The position numbers and the translations under genes are program-made. The notes under the pieces are model-generated. The model ran no database searches. It worked only from the letters and a program-made list of their open reading frames with translations, and had not been told where the DNA came from. Positions 44,900 to 53,864 of a DNA stretch of 64,000 nt are shown one piece after another. Origin of the DNA: Hyphococcus sp. GTDB taxonomy: Bacteria > Pseudomonadota > Alphaproteobacteria > Caulobacterales > Parvularculaceae. The stretch lies in assembly GCA_021776335.1 (NCBI GenBank), contig JAJFGB010000004.1:1-64000 (forward strand), written 5' to 3'. The first letter of the stretch is position 1. The number at the start of each line of letters is the position of its first letter.

Positions 44900-46312
44900 T
44901 TATTCGCGGCCTGACAAGAGTTCGCTGACGGGGCTTTTCGCCGGCGCAAAAGAAAGCACCACCTCGGCAACGCCATCAGGCGCTGGGGCGCGCGTTATAA
45001 AATCAATTGTCGCGCCCTCCAACACCTCAGTGTCATTTGGGGAAAAGGTCCAGCGCGACAAAAGCTCGCCGCGCGGACCGAGCGCCTCAGCCTGCAATAA
45101 CGGCGCAGCGACAGCCTCAACGCCCATATTTTTCAATTTGCCGCTGATCTCAATGGTCGGGCCGGCTGTGGACATGGCCAGCCGATGCTGCACATTTTCA
45201 ATGGCGAGCCCATAGGGATTCGCCTCAATACCAATAATCGCATAGGCATCGGCCGTTTTTGGTGCAATTTTCACGATTTCGTCTTGATAGGCGACTACGC
45301 CATAGGCAGCGCCGGCAACCGCAGCGAGCCAGACTGTCCAGCCCAATGCGCGAAACGGCGTAAGCCTGTTTTTCTGGCGTCTCTCCGCTCGTCGACGGGT
45401 CGTTTTCAGGGCGCGTGCAAGCGCTTTGGGCGTGACTTTAAGCGAGGTAAAGAACTCCTCGTCAAACTCTTCCGGATCGAACGGGCTCACATCAGCCAGC
45501 CGGGCAATCTCGGATCTGCCGGAGCGGCGATCAGTGGGTTCACTATCGTTCGGATTTGATTGATCCGTCTCGCGCCGGCCAAAACCGAGACGACGGTCGC
45601 CACGCACCTTATCGGCGCTTTCGGTCTCGGGCGCCGACGGACGGTCAGTCGCCGCATCCGATTTCACGGCAGAGGCTTTATCCACGTCCTCCCAATGCGC
45701 ATCAACGACTTCCTCTGGCGCGCTCGGCGCTTCGCGCTCTTTGCGGCTTTGATGCTTGATAAAAGGCGGAGCGCCATCATCGACTCCATTGTCATCATCG
45801 CGCGTCTGGCTGCGGCCAAAGCGGCGCGCGGCAAATCCAAAGCCATGGAATCCGCCGCGAATTCCCTCACGGTCATCACTATCGTCGCCAGCTTCCTCGC
45901 TAGTCCCGTCGCCCTTCACCGTCTCGGCGTTCGCCTCTGGCGCCGGCCCGAACAGCGAATCATCTTCGTCGCCATCATCAATATCATCGGTATCGACGAA
46001 TTCTCTGCGCTGTTCGTTGCGGCCTTCATATGACTGTCTTGACCGGTTGTTGCGACCCGGCCCGTTTTCCCGCGAAACGTCATTATGGTCTTTCGTGGGG
46101 ACAGCGCCTCGTTTAGGCTTGATCCCGTCGACGTCATCCGGCGCGCGTTTGGCGGGCGTCAGCTCTTCTATCGGATCAACATCAATCGGCTCCGGCGCCG
46201 GCACAAACCAGGCTTCGCCGCAGGAAGTACACCGTACAGAACGGCCCGCGGCGGAAAAACGCTCGTCATCGACATCGTATCGTGTGGCGCATTCGGGACA
46301 GGTAATTATCAT
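44900..46312 (-). CDS. MJ0042 zinc-ribbon / DUF3426 membrane protein
   Basis: Protein of 470 residues. The first 37 residues hold the zinc ribbon (MIITCPECATRYDVDDERF and VRCTSCGEAWF). A long acidic, disordered Asp/Glu/Arg-rich middle follows (about residues 45-300, with QTRDDDNGVDDG and DTDDIDDGDEDD). One helix (ALGWTVWLAAVAGAAYGVVAY, about 325-345) precedes the periplasmic DUF3426 domain (MSTAGPTIEISGKLKNMGVEAV; WTFSPNDTEVLEG). Function unknown; the position beside ftsEX is conserved and hints at a division or envelope role. The disordered middle is unusually long. Confidence 0.88.
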   Translation of the reverse strand: MIITCPECATRYDVDDERFSAAGRSVRCTSCGEAWFVPAPEPIDVDPIEELTPAKRAPDDVDGIKPKRGAVPTKDHNDVSRENGPGRNNRSRQSYEGRNEQRREFVDTDDIDDGDEDDSLFGPAPEANAETVKGDGTSEEAGDDSDDREGIRGGFHGFGFAARRFGRSQTRDDDNGVDDGAPPFIKHQSRKEREAPSAPEEVVDAHWEDVDKASAVKSDAATDRPSAPETESADKVRGDRRLGFGRRETDQSNPNDSEPTDRRSGRSEIARLADVSPFDPEEFDEEFFTSLKVTPKALARALKTTRRRAERRQKNRLTPFRALGWTVWLAAVAGAAYGVVAYQDEIVKIAPKTADAYAIIGIEANPYGLAIENVQHRLAMSTAGPTIEISGKLKNMGVEAVAAPLLQAEALGPRGELLSRWTFSPNDTEVLEGATIDFITRAPAPDGVAEVVLSFAPAKSPVSELLSGRE

Positions 46313-46395
46313 GTGCGGCCAGAATCACTTTCTTGTTCTGTCTGCCGGGCTTCTGCTCGGTGCGGGGCGGCTAGCAGCCCAAGGGAAAAAACGGC

Positions 46396-47076
46396 GTGAT
46401 CGTTGAATTTAAAAATGCGAGCCTGTCCTACGGCGATGACCGTGAAACCCTGAGCGACCTCAATATGGCGCTTGGCGAGGGTGAATTTCGATTTCTGACC
46501 GGCCCGTCGGGCGCTGGAAAAACTTCGCTGTTGAAAATGATTTATCTCGCGCTTCGGCCGACCAAGGGCGATTTTTCCCTGTTCGGCGAAAACGCGATGG
46601 ATGCGCCACGCGAAGCGCTCCCGGCCCTGCGCCGGCGCATTGGCGTCGTCTTTCAGGAATTCAGGCTGCTCGATCATCTCACGGCTTTCGAAAACGTCGC
46701 CCTTCCGATGAAGGTCGCCGGTATTAACCAAAATCAATATCGTGAAGACGTAAGCGAACTCTTAAATTGGGTTGATCTGGGCGACCGCATGGACGCCAAA
46801 CCGGCGACGCTTTCAGGTGGTGAAAAACAACGCGTTGCGCTCGCACGCGCGCTCGTTTCCAAACCGGACCTGATCCTCGCCGATGAACCTACGGGCAATG
46901 TCGACCCGGCGATGAGCGAACGCATTATGAAACTGTTCATAGAGTTAAACAAACTCGGTGCGGCAGTTATCGTCGCCACGCACGATCTGCATATGGTGCA
47001 GTCGCTCGGCAAACCGGTTTTGAGAATCTCTGACGGAAAGCTTTCGCGGGCGCCTGGATCCGGAGGGGCTGCATGA
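46396..47076 (+). CDS. ftsE: Cell division ATP-binding protein FtsE
   Basis: ABC ATPase partner of FtsX; together they control peptidoglycan hydrolases at the septum. The 226 residues show Walker [14 protein letters not shown], the FtsE-typical [26 protein letters not shown], signature [15 protein letters not shown] and Walker [14 protein letters not shown] with the switch His in VATHDLHMV. Start GTG 46396 gives [15 protein letters not shown]. The gene overlaps ftsX by 4 bp (ATGA), so translation is coupled. Confidence 0.97.
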   Translation: MIVEFKNASLSYGDDRETLSDLNMALGEGEFRFLTGPSGAGKTSLLKMIYLALRPTKGDFSLFGENAMDAPREALPALRRRIGVVFQEFRLLDHLTAFENVALPMKVAGINQNQYREDVSELLNWVDLGDRMDAKPATLSGGEKQRVALARALVSKPDLILADEPTGNVDPAMSERIMKLFIELNKLGAAVIVATHDLHMVQSLGKPVLRISDGKLSRAPGSGGAA

Positions 47077-48029
47077 GCCGGAACAGCGCCCAGATGCCGG
47101 GCAACCAAAATGAAGCTGAAGAAGCGCCAAAACGCGGGTTTTTCAATCGCCGCAAAAGTGAGCCGCTATTGCCCGAAGCCGGCGCCGGCGGCGCGCCCCT
47201 GACCGCAGTCATTGCGGTGATTTCCTTTCTGGCAGTACTTGCGATGGCGGCGGTCCTGATCATCAACGCCGCCGCACAGGACTGGACCGCATCACTGCGG
47301 TCGGAAATAACCGTGCAAATCAAAGGCGCCAACACCGCTGAGATTGAAGCTGGCTCCGCCGCTGCAATGCGTATTCTCAATGAGACTGATGGTGTGATCG
47401 ATGCTGTCTTGCGCAGCCAGGAAGATACCGCAGCACTTTTGGAGCCCTGGCTCGGCCAAGCAAACGCCAGCGCTTTTTTAAACGTGCCGGCGCTAATAGA
47501 AGTTAAAGTGAGTCTGGAGCTGCGTGGCGACCTGGAATTATTGCGTAACCGTCTTGCCGCTGCAGCGCCTGGCGCAACCCTTGATAACCACGCGGGCTGG
47601 CACGGCCGCCTGACGACAGCTGCACGATCGGGCCAGGCGCTCGCCTTTACCGTTTTTCTTCTCGTGATGGGGGCCGCATGCGCCATTTCCAGTTTCGCAG
47701 CCCGCGCCGGTCTCGCCGCCAATCACGAGATCGTTTCTGTTTTGCATCTTGTCGGCGCCACTGACGATTTCATCGCGCGCGAAGTGCAGCGACGGTTTTT
47801 CCTGCTTGGCCTGCGCGGCGCGCTGGCGGGGCTGGCGACGGCGCTGATCGCACTGACCCTGATCGGCGTTGTCGCGCGTACAAATGTCGGGACCGACAGC
47901 TTCCTGCCCCAATTCACGCTCGGCGGCTGGATGTTTTTGTGGCTCGCAACGGTACCGCTGGTCACCTGCTTTGTTACCGCGCTGACCGCACGCCTGACCG
48001 TCCTGAAGGCCCTGCGGGAACAATATTAG
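47073..48029 (+). CDS. ftsX: Cell division protein FtsX
   Basis: Membrane subunit of the FtsEX complex (318 residues). A cytoplasmic N-terminus carries a basic stretch, then helix 1 ([25 protein letters not shown]). A periplasmic domain (residues about 70-190, with [14 protein letters not shown] and [13 protein letters not shown]) follows, and three more helices including [38 protein letters not shown] and [49 protein letters not shown] is the FtsX signature. It follows ftsE in the same operon. Confidence 0.95.
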   Translation: MSRNSAQMPGNQNEAEEAPKRGFFNRRKSEPLLPEAGAGGAPLTAVIAVISFLAVLAMAAVLIINAAAQDWTASLRSEITVQIKGANTAEIEAGSAAAMRILNETDGVIDAVLRSQEDTAALLEPWLGQANASAFLNVPALIEVKVSLELRGDLELLRNRLAAAAPGATLDNHAGWHGRLTTAARSGQALAFTVFLLVMGAACAISSFAARAGLAANHEIVSVLHLVGATDDFIAREVQRRFFLLGLRGALAGLATALIALTLIGVVARTNVGTDSFLPQFTLGGWMFLWLATVPLVTCFVTALTARLTVLKALREQY

Positions 48030-48140
48030 CGCGCGACGGCCTGTCTACCTGCGGACGCGGCCATATGATCCAGGCGACTGGACCCTTACGGCCGTGATCG
48101 GTTATCATCAACACCTTAGTCTTCAAGAACGGGAATTGCC

Positions 48141-48722
48141 GTGCAACGGTTGGTTTTAGGGCTCAGCATCATCGCGTTCTTGTGGGCGGCTGGATTCGCG
48201 TCCTTTATAGGGCGACTGCCGTCGCCCAACGCGAGCGCCCCAGGCAAAAGCGACGGTATCGTTGTTTTTACGGGCGGTCCCGACCGGATCATTGTGGGCA
48301 TGGATATTCTCGCCAAGGGTCATGGCGACCGCCTGTTGATTTCCGGCGTCCATCGCGAGACCTCGCGCGACATGCTCGCAACCTTGTGGACGGGCGCACC
48401 AGCGCTTTTTGACTGTTGCGTCGATCTTGGACGCGAAGCGCTTTCAACCGAGGGCAATGCGGACGAAGTCGGCGACTGGGCGCGCGACCATGACTATGGC
48501 AACCTCATTCTGGTTACGTCGGAATATCACATGCCGCGCGCGCTCGTCGCAACGCGCGCGCGACTACCTCGTGCAGCGATCACGCCCTATGCGGTCGCCT
48601 CCGGCTATCTCAACAGCAAGGGGCACCCGGCAACCTTTCGGGCATGGGGTAAACTTTCCGGCGAATATACGAAATATCTCCTGGCGCACCTAAAGGCGCT
48701 TTTTTCTCAATACGGAAATTGA
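48141..48722 (+). CDS. YdcF/DUF218 family protein
   Basis: Protein of 193 residues starting at GTG 48141. One N-terminal helix (LVLGLSIIAFLWAAGFASFIG) anchors it. The DUF218 domain follows: KSDGIVVFTGGPDRIIVGMDIL, GDRLLISGVHRET, DVGDWARDHDYGNLILVTSEYHMPRALV. DUF218 proteins (YdcF, SanA, ElyC) act in envelope maintenance. The position between ftsX and plsC is conserved in related genomes. Stop and next start are 4 bp apart. Confidence 0.9.
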   Translation: MQRLVLGLSIIAFLWAAGFASFIGRLPSPNASAPGKSDGIVVFTGGPDRIIVGMDILAKGHGDRLLISGVHRETSRDMLATLWTGAPALFDCCVDLGREALSTEGNADEVGDWARDHDYGNLILVTSEYHMPRALVATRARLPRAAITPYAVASGYLNSKGHPATFRAWGKLSGEYTKYLLAHLKALFSQYGN

Positions 48723-48726
48723 GAGC

Positions 48727-49455
48727 GTGCTGACGGGGGTGCGTTCGCTCGCCTTCATGGCGTTTATGGTTTTGACAACGCTTGTCCTCGCAACGCTTAG
48801 TCTGCCTGTGTTGCTGTTGGGACAAGACATGGTGCGGAGCGTCGCAAAAATCTGGACGCGCGTTATCTTGTCCGGCCTGAAAATAATTACAGGCATATCT
48901 CATCGGATCGAAGGCGCCGAAAACATTCCCGAGGGCGGCGCTCTGGTCGCCGCCAATCACCAATCCATGTGGGAGACGATTGCGCTTTACGATATATTGC
49001 CGCGACCTGTTGTCATCTTAAGAAAAGAATTAGCGCGCATTCCGATCTATGGCTGGTGGGCGAAACCGTCCGGCAATATTGTGGTCGACCGCGACGGCGG
49101 CGCCAAGGCGCTGCGTGCGATGCGCACTGCCGCCCGGGAAAAGATAGCAGCGGGCGAACAGGTAGTCGTGTTTCCGGAGGGCACGCGTATTGCTGCCGGC
49201 GCCACCGCAAAATTTCACTCCGGTGTCGCCGGCATTTATAACGCAGCAGAGACGCCCTGTACGCCAGTCGCCCATGATAGCGGCGCCTTCTGGCGATTTC
49301 CAGGAATAATGAAAATTCCAGGTGAAATAACGCTGCGGTTTTTGCCGCCGATTGAGTCTGGCCTGGGCCGGCATACATTTCTTGACGCTTTGAAGTCCCG
49401 GATTGAGCAGGCAAGACCTGATCTGCAGGACGACAACCAAGAGTCTCGAGGATAA
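48727..49455 (+). CDS. plsC: 1-acyl-sn-glycerol-3-phosphate acyltransferase
   Basis: Acylates lysophosphatidic acid to phosphatidic acid in the inner membrane. It has one N-terminal helix and the PlsC blocks: NHQSMWETIALY (block I), IPIYGWWAKPSGNIVVDRDGG (block II) and VVFPEGTRIAAGA (block III). Block I reads H-X4-E rather than H-X4-D; this variant recurs in alphaproteobacterial homologues, so the enzyme is probably active. The start is GTG 48727, 242 residues. DUF2125 follows after 4 bp. Confidence 0.92.
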   Translation: MLTGVRSLAFMAFMVLTTLVLATLSLPVLLLGQDMVRSVAKIWTRVILSGLKIITGISHRIEGAENIPEGGALVAANHQSMWETIALYDILPRPVVILRKELARIPIYGWWAKPSGNIVVDRDGGAKALRAMRTAAREKIAAGEQVVVFPEGTRIAAGATAKFHSGVAGIYNAAETPCTPVAHDSGAFWRFPGIMKIPGEITLRFLPPIESGLGRHTFLDALKSRIEQARPDLQDDNQESRG

Positions 49456-49459
49456 TCTG

Positions 49460-50455
49460 ATGACCGTTCAATCAAAGCCGGTTTCACGCCGCTGGCTTTA
49501 CATTCCCTTTGCCGTCGCCAGCGTTATATTTTTCGCATATTTCGTTCTTTGGCGGATCGGCGCCGGCGAAATGGAAAAAGCGGCGGATCAATGGATCAAC
49601 GACCAGCGCGCCATGGGATTGGAAGTAACCCATGAGGGTATTTCCCGAGACGGGTTTCCATTTTTTCTCCGCATCAATATTCTTGAACCGATGATTTCAG
49701 AGTCTGGCGTCTGGCGCTGGCGCGCCGACGGGCTCTCAATTGACGCTCTTCCCTATGATCTCACCCGCGTCATATTCTCACCAACAGGCGAGCAACAGAT
49801 TTTTGCGGCCGGATACGGGGAGTGGCGCTTCACCGCCAACAACGCCAAAGCTAGCATCGCCAGCGATAAAAGCCGGGAGTGGGTTTTTTCTGTCACCATT
49901 ACCGATGCCGAAGCGCAACAAATCGCCGGCAGCGCCAATGCCGCGATCGATAGTCTCATCTTTGATCTGGCGCCCGCAGCCACCGCGCCCACGACGCTCG
50001 TCTTAACGCTCGCGGCCAACGGCATCGACATCAATGCAAATGATGCAGCTTTTCATCTCGGCGCACTGCAAAGCGTTTTCGGTCTGACGCAAACACAATT
50101 CCTTTTCGGCCCTGATGCCGCAACGCAATGGCGAAATGCTGGCGGCGCACTGATTATTAACGGCCTATTTGCGGAGATTGCAGAGACAAAACTTAACGTC
50201 ACAGGAGAGATAGGTCTCGACGCCGCCGATTATCCCGCCGGGCTCCTCAATGCGGAGATCATCAACCCCGCAGGCTTGACGAAATGGCTCAGCATGGCCG
50301 GAGCGCTCCCCCCTGACGAGGCGGAAGCCGCAAGGGCTGGATTGACCCTGATGGCGATTGCCGGCGGCGGCAAGATCAGCGCACCGGTGGAGTTCAGGGA
50401 TGGCGCGGCGGAGATCGCGGGGGTTAAGCTCGCTGATTTGCCGCCAGTGCATTAA
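49460..50455 (+). CDS. DUF2125 secreted protein
   Basis: Protein of 331 residues starting at ATG 49460, with one N-terminal helix (WLYIPFAVASVIFFAYFVLW). DUF2125 features follow: GAGEMEKAADQWINDQRAMGLEVTHEGISRDGFPFFLRINI, then a beta-rich body. Unknown function; conserved after plsC in alphaproteobacteria, so it may take part in envelope lipid or cell-wall homeostasis. It is the last gene of the ftsEX operon. Confidence 0.85.
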   Translation: MTVQSKPVSRRWLYIPFAVASVIFFAYFVLWRIGAGEMEKAADQWINDQRAMGLEVTHEGISRDGFPFFLRINILEPMISESGVWRWRADGLSIDALPYDLTRVIFSPTGEQQIFAAGYGEWRFTANNAKASIASDKSREWVFSVTITDAEAQQIAGSANAAIDSLIFDLAPAATAPTTLVLTLAANGIDINANDAAFHLGALQSVFGLTQTQFLFGPDAATQWRNAGGALIINGLFAEIAETKLNVTGEIGLDAADYPAGLLNAEIINPAGLTKWLSMAGALPPDEAEAARAGLTLMAIAGGGKISAPVEFRDGAAEIAGVKLADLPPVH

Positions 50456-50512
50456 ATAAGACGCGATGACTGAGTATCGAAACCTTTGCCAGCACACATA
50501 GTGAGAAACCAG

Positions 50513-51931
50513 ATGCTTAAAACAAAATCCGCCGCGATTCTGATCGCAATTCTCGCCACCACGGCGTGTCAAAGCATCGCTGAGGAAGGCCGCGTCACCA
50601 TCACGGCGAACGAGACTTTTCAAACAATTAGCGGATGGGAATTTACAACACGCATCTGGGAGATGGACAAGAAAAACAACGCCTACAATGGCGACTGGCT
50701 CAACTATCGCGATGAGATTATCGACGGCATGGTCAACACCGCCGGCCTTAACCGCATCAGACTGGAAATACGCAGCGGCGTTGAAAACCCGGTGGATTTT
50801 TGCAGCCAGTTCTTCGCCGGAGAATTATCGTACCGCGATTACAAGAAATACTTTTATCAAAAGATCAACGACAATGACGACCCGAACAGCCAAAACGCCG
50901 CCGGGTTTCAATGGTCATGCATTGATTATTATGTCGACAATCTGCTGATACCCATGGCCGCCGCGCTAGAGGCGCAAGGAGAAGAGCTTTATGTTGTTCT
51001 CAACTATGTCGACTTCAGGCGTCCGCCCCAAGAATCGAACATATCGCATGCGAAAAATCCGGAAGAATTTGCGGAATTGATCGAAGGCGCCTTTGTACAT
51101 TTGAAAAACAAATACAATATCACGCCCGACGCCTTCGAGATTATTCTTGAGCCTGACAATACAGATGAATGGCGCGGCGGAGAAATAGCGGCGGGATTGA
51201 TCGCTGTCGATAACCGACTTGCAAAACTGGGTGTCAATCCAGACTATATTGCACCCTCGACATCGCGCACATTTCGCACCTTGTCATATTTTGACGCCTT
51301 CGCCCGAAACAAGGAAGCGCTCTCCAAACTATCGGTTCTTGCCTATCATCGTTACGATCCCAAAAGAGCGAGCCGTAACCTTCCAAAAATTCGCGCACGT
51401 GCAGAGCGCCACAATTTGCAGACGGCAATGCTTGAATTAACCTACGGCACGATTGACGTGCTCATCGAAGATCTCACCGTCGCCAATGTTGTTGCCTGGC
51501 AAAAATACGCCGTGCCCTTCAGACCAGCCTCATTCGACCCGGCACGCAGTGATGAGGAGGGGCTTGTGCTGATCAATAATTTTGCACCACTGGCGCTGGT
51601 ATTCCGAAATGTACGGCGCGGATCGGTGAGGATCGGCGCAGAAACGAATGACCCTGCGCTCCGCACTATGGCCTTTCGTAATTCCGACGGGCGGCGCGCA
51701 ATTTTCATTCTAAAAAAAGAGCTGGACGGTGCAAGTGGCGATAACGTAACGATTCACGGCGCACCGCCAGGCGAATACCGACTTGGTTTTGCCAAGCCAA
51801 ACGAGACAACCGATCTCGGGTTATTCTCTATCGGCGCTGACGGAAAAGCGACCATTCCAATGCCGAGCGCGGGTCTGTTGGCGCTGATTGAAACGAAAAC
51901 CCGTCAAAACAATTCAGATGATGCGCCCTAG
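50513..51931 (+). CDS. GH30-like secreted glycoside hydrolase lipoprotein
   Basis: Predicted secreted lipoprotein of 472 residues with a signal ending LATTAC (Cys18). FQTISGWEFTTRIWEMD is like the FQTIxGxG start of GH30/GH39-type TIM-barrel hydrolases. FEIILEPDNTDEW offers a catalytic acid (Glu in LEPDN) and TAMLELTYGTID a nucleophile Glu. The C-terminal beta-domain (residues about 350-470) ends the fold. It has no neighbours of the same pathway; the substrate is unknown. A terminator-like hairpin follows at 51945-51971. GH family assignment is tentative. Confidence 0.7.
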   Translation: MLKTKSAAILIAILATTACQSIAEEGRVTITANETFQTISGWEFTTRIWEMDKKNNAYNGDWLNYRDEIIDGMVNTAGLNRIRLEIRSGVENPVDFCSQFFAGELSYRDYKKYFYQKINDNDDPNSQNAAGFQWSCIDYYVDNLLIPMAAALEAQGEELYVVLNYVDFRRPPQESNISHAKNPEEFAELIEGAFVHLKNKYNITPDAFEIILEPDNTDEWRGGEIAAGLIAVDNRLAKLGVNPDYIAPSTSRTFRTLSYFDAFARNKEALSKLSVLAYHRYDPKRASRNLPKIRARAERHNLQTAMLELTYGTIDVLIEDLTVANVVAWQKYAVPFRPASFDPARSDEEGLVLINNFAPLALVFRNVRRGSVRIGAETNDPALRTMAFRNSDGRRAIFILKKELDGASGDNVTIHGAPPGEYRLGFAKPNETTDLGLFSIGADGKATIPMPSAGLLALIETKTRQNNSDDAP

Positions 51932-51944
51932 GTCTGCGCAGACA

Positions 51945-51971
51945 GCGCCCCGATTAATGAAATCAGGGCGC
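51945..51971 (+). terminator. Terminator-like hairpin between the GH30-like and UrcA genes
   Basis: GCGCCC-C-GATT pairs with AATC-A-GGGCGC (one mismatch, 5-nt loop), followed by ATATTTTTC on the plus strand. It separates two convergent genes. Confidence 0.65.
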
Positions 51972-51993
51972 ATATTTTTCTGCAAGGCGCATC

Positions 51994-52311
51994 CTACAAC
52001 TTCCTGCCCATTTCGGCATGGACCTTGTCAAGCTGAGGATGGTTGATGTCGGCAACAAGCTCCTCGACCACGCCTTTGACGCATCGATCACGTTCCGGCG
52101 CATGTGTCACAAGCCGAAAACCACCAAATTCCTCGCCGCATAATTCAATCGCGGTATCATGAATTCGGCTATAGACATGTTCAGTTCCGCTTAATGTCGA
52201 AAGTTCGCTTGTCGCATAGCGAAACTCGCGATCTTGCGCATTGGCGGCATTAACCGACAAAACGCTCAACGTCGCGATAGCCGCCAGCATTATCATCATT
52301 TTTGTGGTCAT
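51994..52311 (-). CDS. UrcA family protein
   Basis: Small secreted protein (105 residues, signal MTTKMMIMLAAIATLSVLSVNAANA) of the UrcA family, common in Caulobacterales, Sphingomonadales and Hyphomonadaceae. Family features: FRYATSELSTLSGTEHVYSRIHDTAIELCGEEF and the C-terminal RDRCVKGVVEELVADINHPQLDKVH, with two cysteines probably disulfide-linked. AGGAGA ribosome site before the start at 52311. Role unknown. It is convergent with the GH30-like gene. Confidence 0.88.
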   Translation of the reverse strand: MTTKMMIMLAAIATLSVLSVNAANAQDREFRYATSELSTLSGTEHVYSRIHDTAIELCGEEFGGFRLVTHAPERDRCVKGVVEELVADINHPQLDKVHAEMGRKL

Positions 52312-52446
52312 GGGTTTGATCTCCTGTTCGACGCAGTCTGGTTGGCTGCGTACCCAGAAGATGGCGGATGATCGGCGTCTTCGGAATCGAGAAAAACGCG
52401 CAGGCTCCATGAGAAAATTTCGTTGCTTAGTAGTTGATTGTGCGCC

Positions 52447-53340
52447 TCAAGCGCCTTTCGCGGTCTCGTTTTTCAGCCAATCAATAACGTCGCGTACAAT
52501 CGCGCGCCGTTCAGTATTGGGCGTGTGCGCGATATGGTAGGTCTGGCCCCATTCAATAGCAGCCTCAGAGAACTGCACCATCCGGCCGTCGGCAAGGTGT
52601 TCACGGACAAGAATTTCTGGAAGCAGCGCCAAACCCTGACCGGCGAGCACCGCCTTTATTCCAACGACAAAGTCTTCGATAATGAAAGTGTTTTTAGCGC
52701 CATCGAGATTAATACCCGCAGCGTCGGCCCATATGCGCCATTCATTATTTGAAAAAAGCTGAATGCGCCGCGACGACACAACAATCGAATTCAAATCGCG
52801 CGCGCTGGCGCGTGTCAGCAGCGAAGGCGCACAGACCGGCGTCAGAATTCCCTTAGCCAACTCTGTTGAGACGACGCCGTCCCATCCACCCGGACCGTAG
52901 CGCACCGACAGGTCGACTTCTTCACGCGCGAGATCGATCAACCGATCGGACGTCAGGATTTCAAGTTCAATATGCGGCAACTGCTCTTCGAAGGCGTCGA
53001 GGCGCGGAATCAAAAATTGCCCCGCGAAGGACGCAAGTGTGGAGATGCGGCAAATGTTTGATCGCGGCGGTCGACGGGAAAAGCGCCCAAAAGCCTCTCC
53101 CAGCGTAGCGAAAGCGGGTGAAATCGCCTCATTGAGCGCCCTTCCCTCACTGGTCAATGAAAGCCCGCCCGGACGCCGCTCAAAAAGACGAGCGCCGATA
53201 ATGTCCTCAAGCATAATCACCTGCTTGCTGATCGCCCCTTGCGTAACGCCAAGCTCTTCAGCGGCGCGTGAAAAATTGAGATGTCGCGCGGCAGTTTCAA
53301 AAGCGCGAATAGCGTTTAAAGGTGGCAAGGGTCTGGGCAT
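52447..53340 (-). CDS. LysR-family regulator (GcvA-like)
   Basis: Transcription factor of 297 residues. The N-terminal winged helix-turn-helix is LNAIRAFETAARHLNFSRAAEELGVTQGAISKQVIMLEDIIGARLFER, close to GcvA/AmpR types. A LysR co-inducer domain follows (ISTLASFAGQFLIPRLDAFEEQLPHIELEI). The start at 53340 gives MPRPLPPLN, as in GcvA-like proteins; a TATACT box lies about 10 bp upstream, so the transcript may be nearly leaderless. No obvious target gene is divergent; the MarR gene upstream is on the same strand. Confidence 0.9.
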   Translation of the reverse strand: MPRPLPPLNAIRAFETAARHLNFSRAAEELGVTQGAISKQVIMLEDIIGARLFERRPGGLSLTSEGRALNEAISPAFATLGEAFGRFSRRPPRSNICRISTLASFAGQFLIPRLDAFEEQLPHIELEILTSDRLIDLAREEVDLSVRYGPGGWDGVVSTELAKGILTPVCAPSLLTRASARDLNSIVVSSRRIQLFSNNEWRIWADAAGINLDGAKNTFIIEDFVVGIKAVLAGQGLALLPEILVREHLADGRMVQFSEAAIEWGQTYHIAHTPNTERRAIVRDVIDWLKNETAKGA

Positions 53341-53411
53341 CGGTGCAGTATAGCACAAACGCTATAAAACGCAGGCCCAGACAATCAACTCGAATTTGTG
53401 AAAAAGAAACG

Positions 53412-53765
53412 CTAGCCGTAGAGCGCGCTAAGCGGCTGGTCTTCCGCATGAGATTCCACAAGGCGTGCAAACTCATCAAGATAAATTGCGCCAGCTGCAG
53501 TTTTCTGCACCAGCACAATGCGTTTGTCATTCGGATCACGTACGCGCTTGATGAAATCCAAAATTGAAAGCGCGTCCAGGGCGCGCGAGATTGCCGGTTT
53601 TGGCACGTTCAAATCTCGCGCCAGGGCACGCACCGTATGCGGACCTGGATTGAGATAAACAGTAAGAAGGATCGACCATTGGCGCATAGACAGATCGGGA
53701 CCGTCGGCGCGCACCGCGTCACACATCACCTCTCGCCAGCCCGTTAAGATATCTGTTGACGCCAT
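53412..53765 (-). CDS. MarR-family transcriptional regulator
   Basis: Protein of 117 residues with the winged-helix pattern SMRQWSILLTVYLNPGPHTVRALARDLNVPKPAISRALDALSILDFIKRVRDPNDKRIVLVQ, a MarR recognition helix and wing. The start at 53765 (MASTDILTGWREVM) is preferred; the frame is open upstream. Ligand and targets unknown. It lies between the aminopeptidase gene and the LysR gene, all on the minus strand, so it may be co-transcribed. Confidence 0.85.
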   Translation of the reverse strand: MASTDILTGWREVMCDAVRADGPDLSMRQWSILLTVYLNPGPHTVRALARDLNVPKPAISRALDALSILDFIKRVRDPNDKRIVLVQKTAAGAIYLDEFARLVESHAEDQPLSALYG

Positions 53766-53864
53766 CGTCCGGCCCAACGCCCCGCTTTTACTTGAGCGCC
53801 CGCCCGGCACGGACGTCGCTCAACGGCGATTCATGCATCTGTTCGCCGGCAAAGGGCAAGAGGT

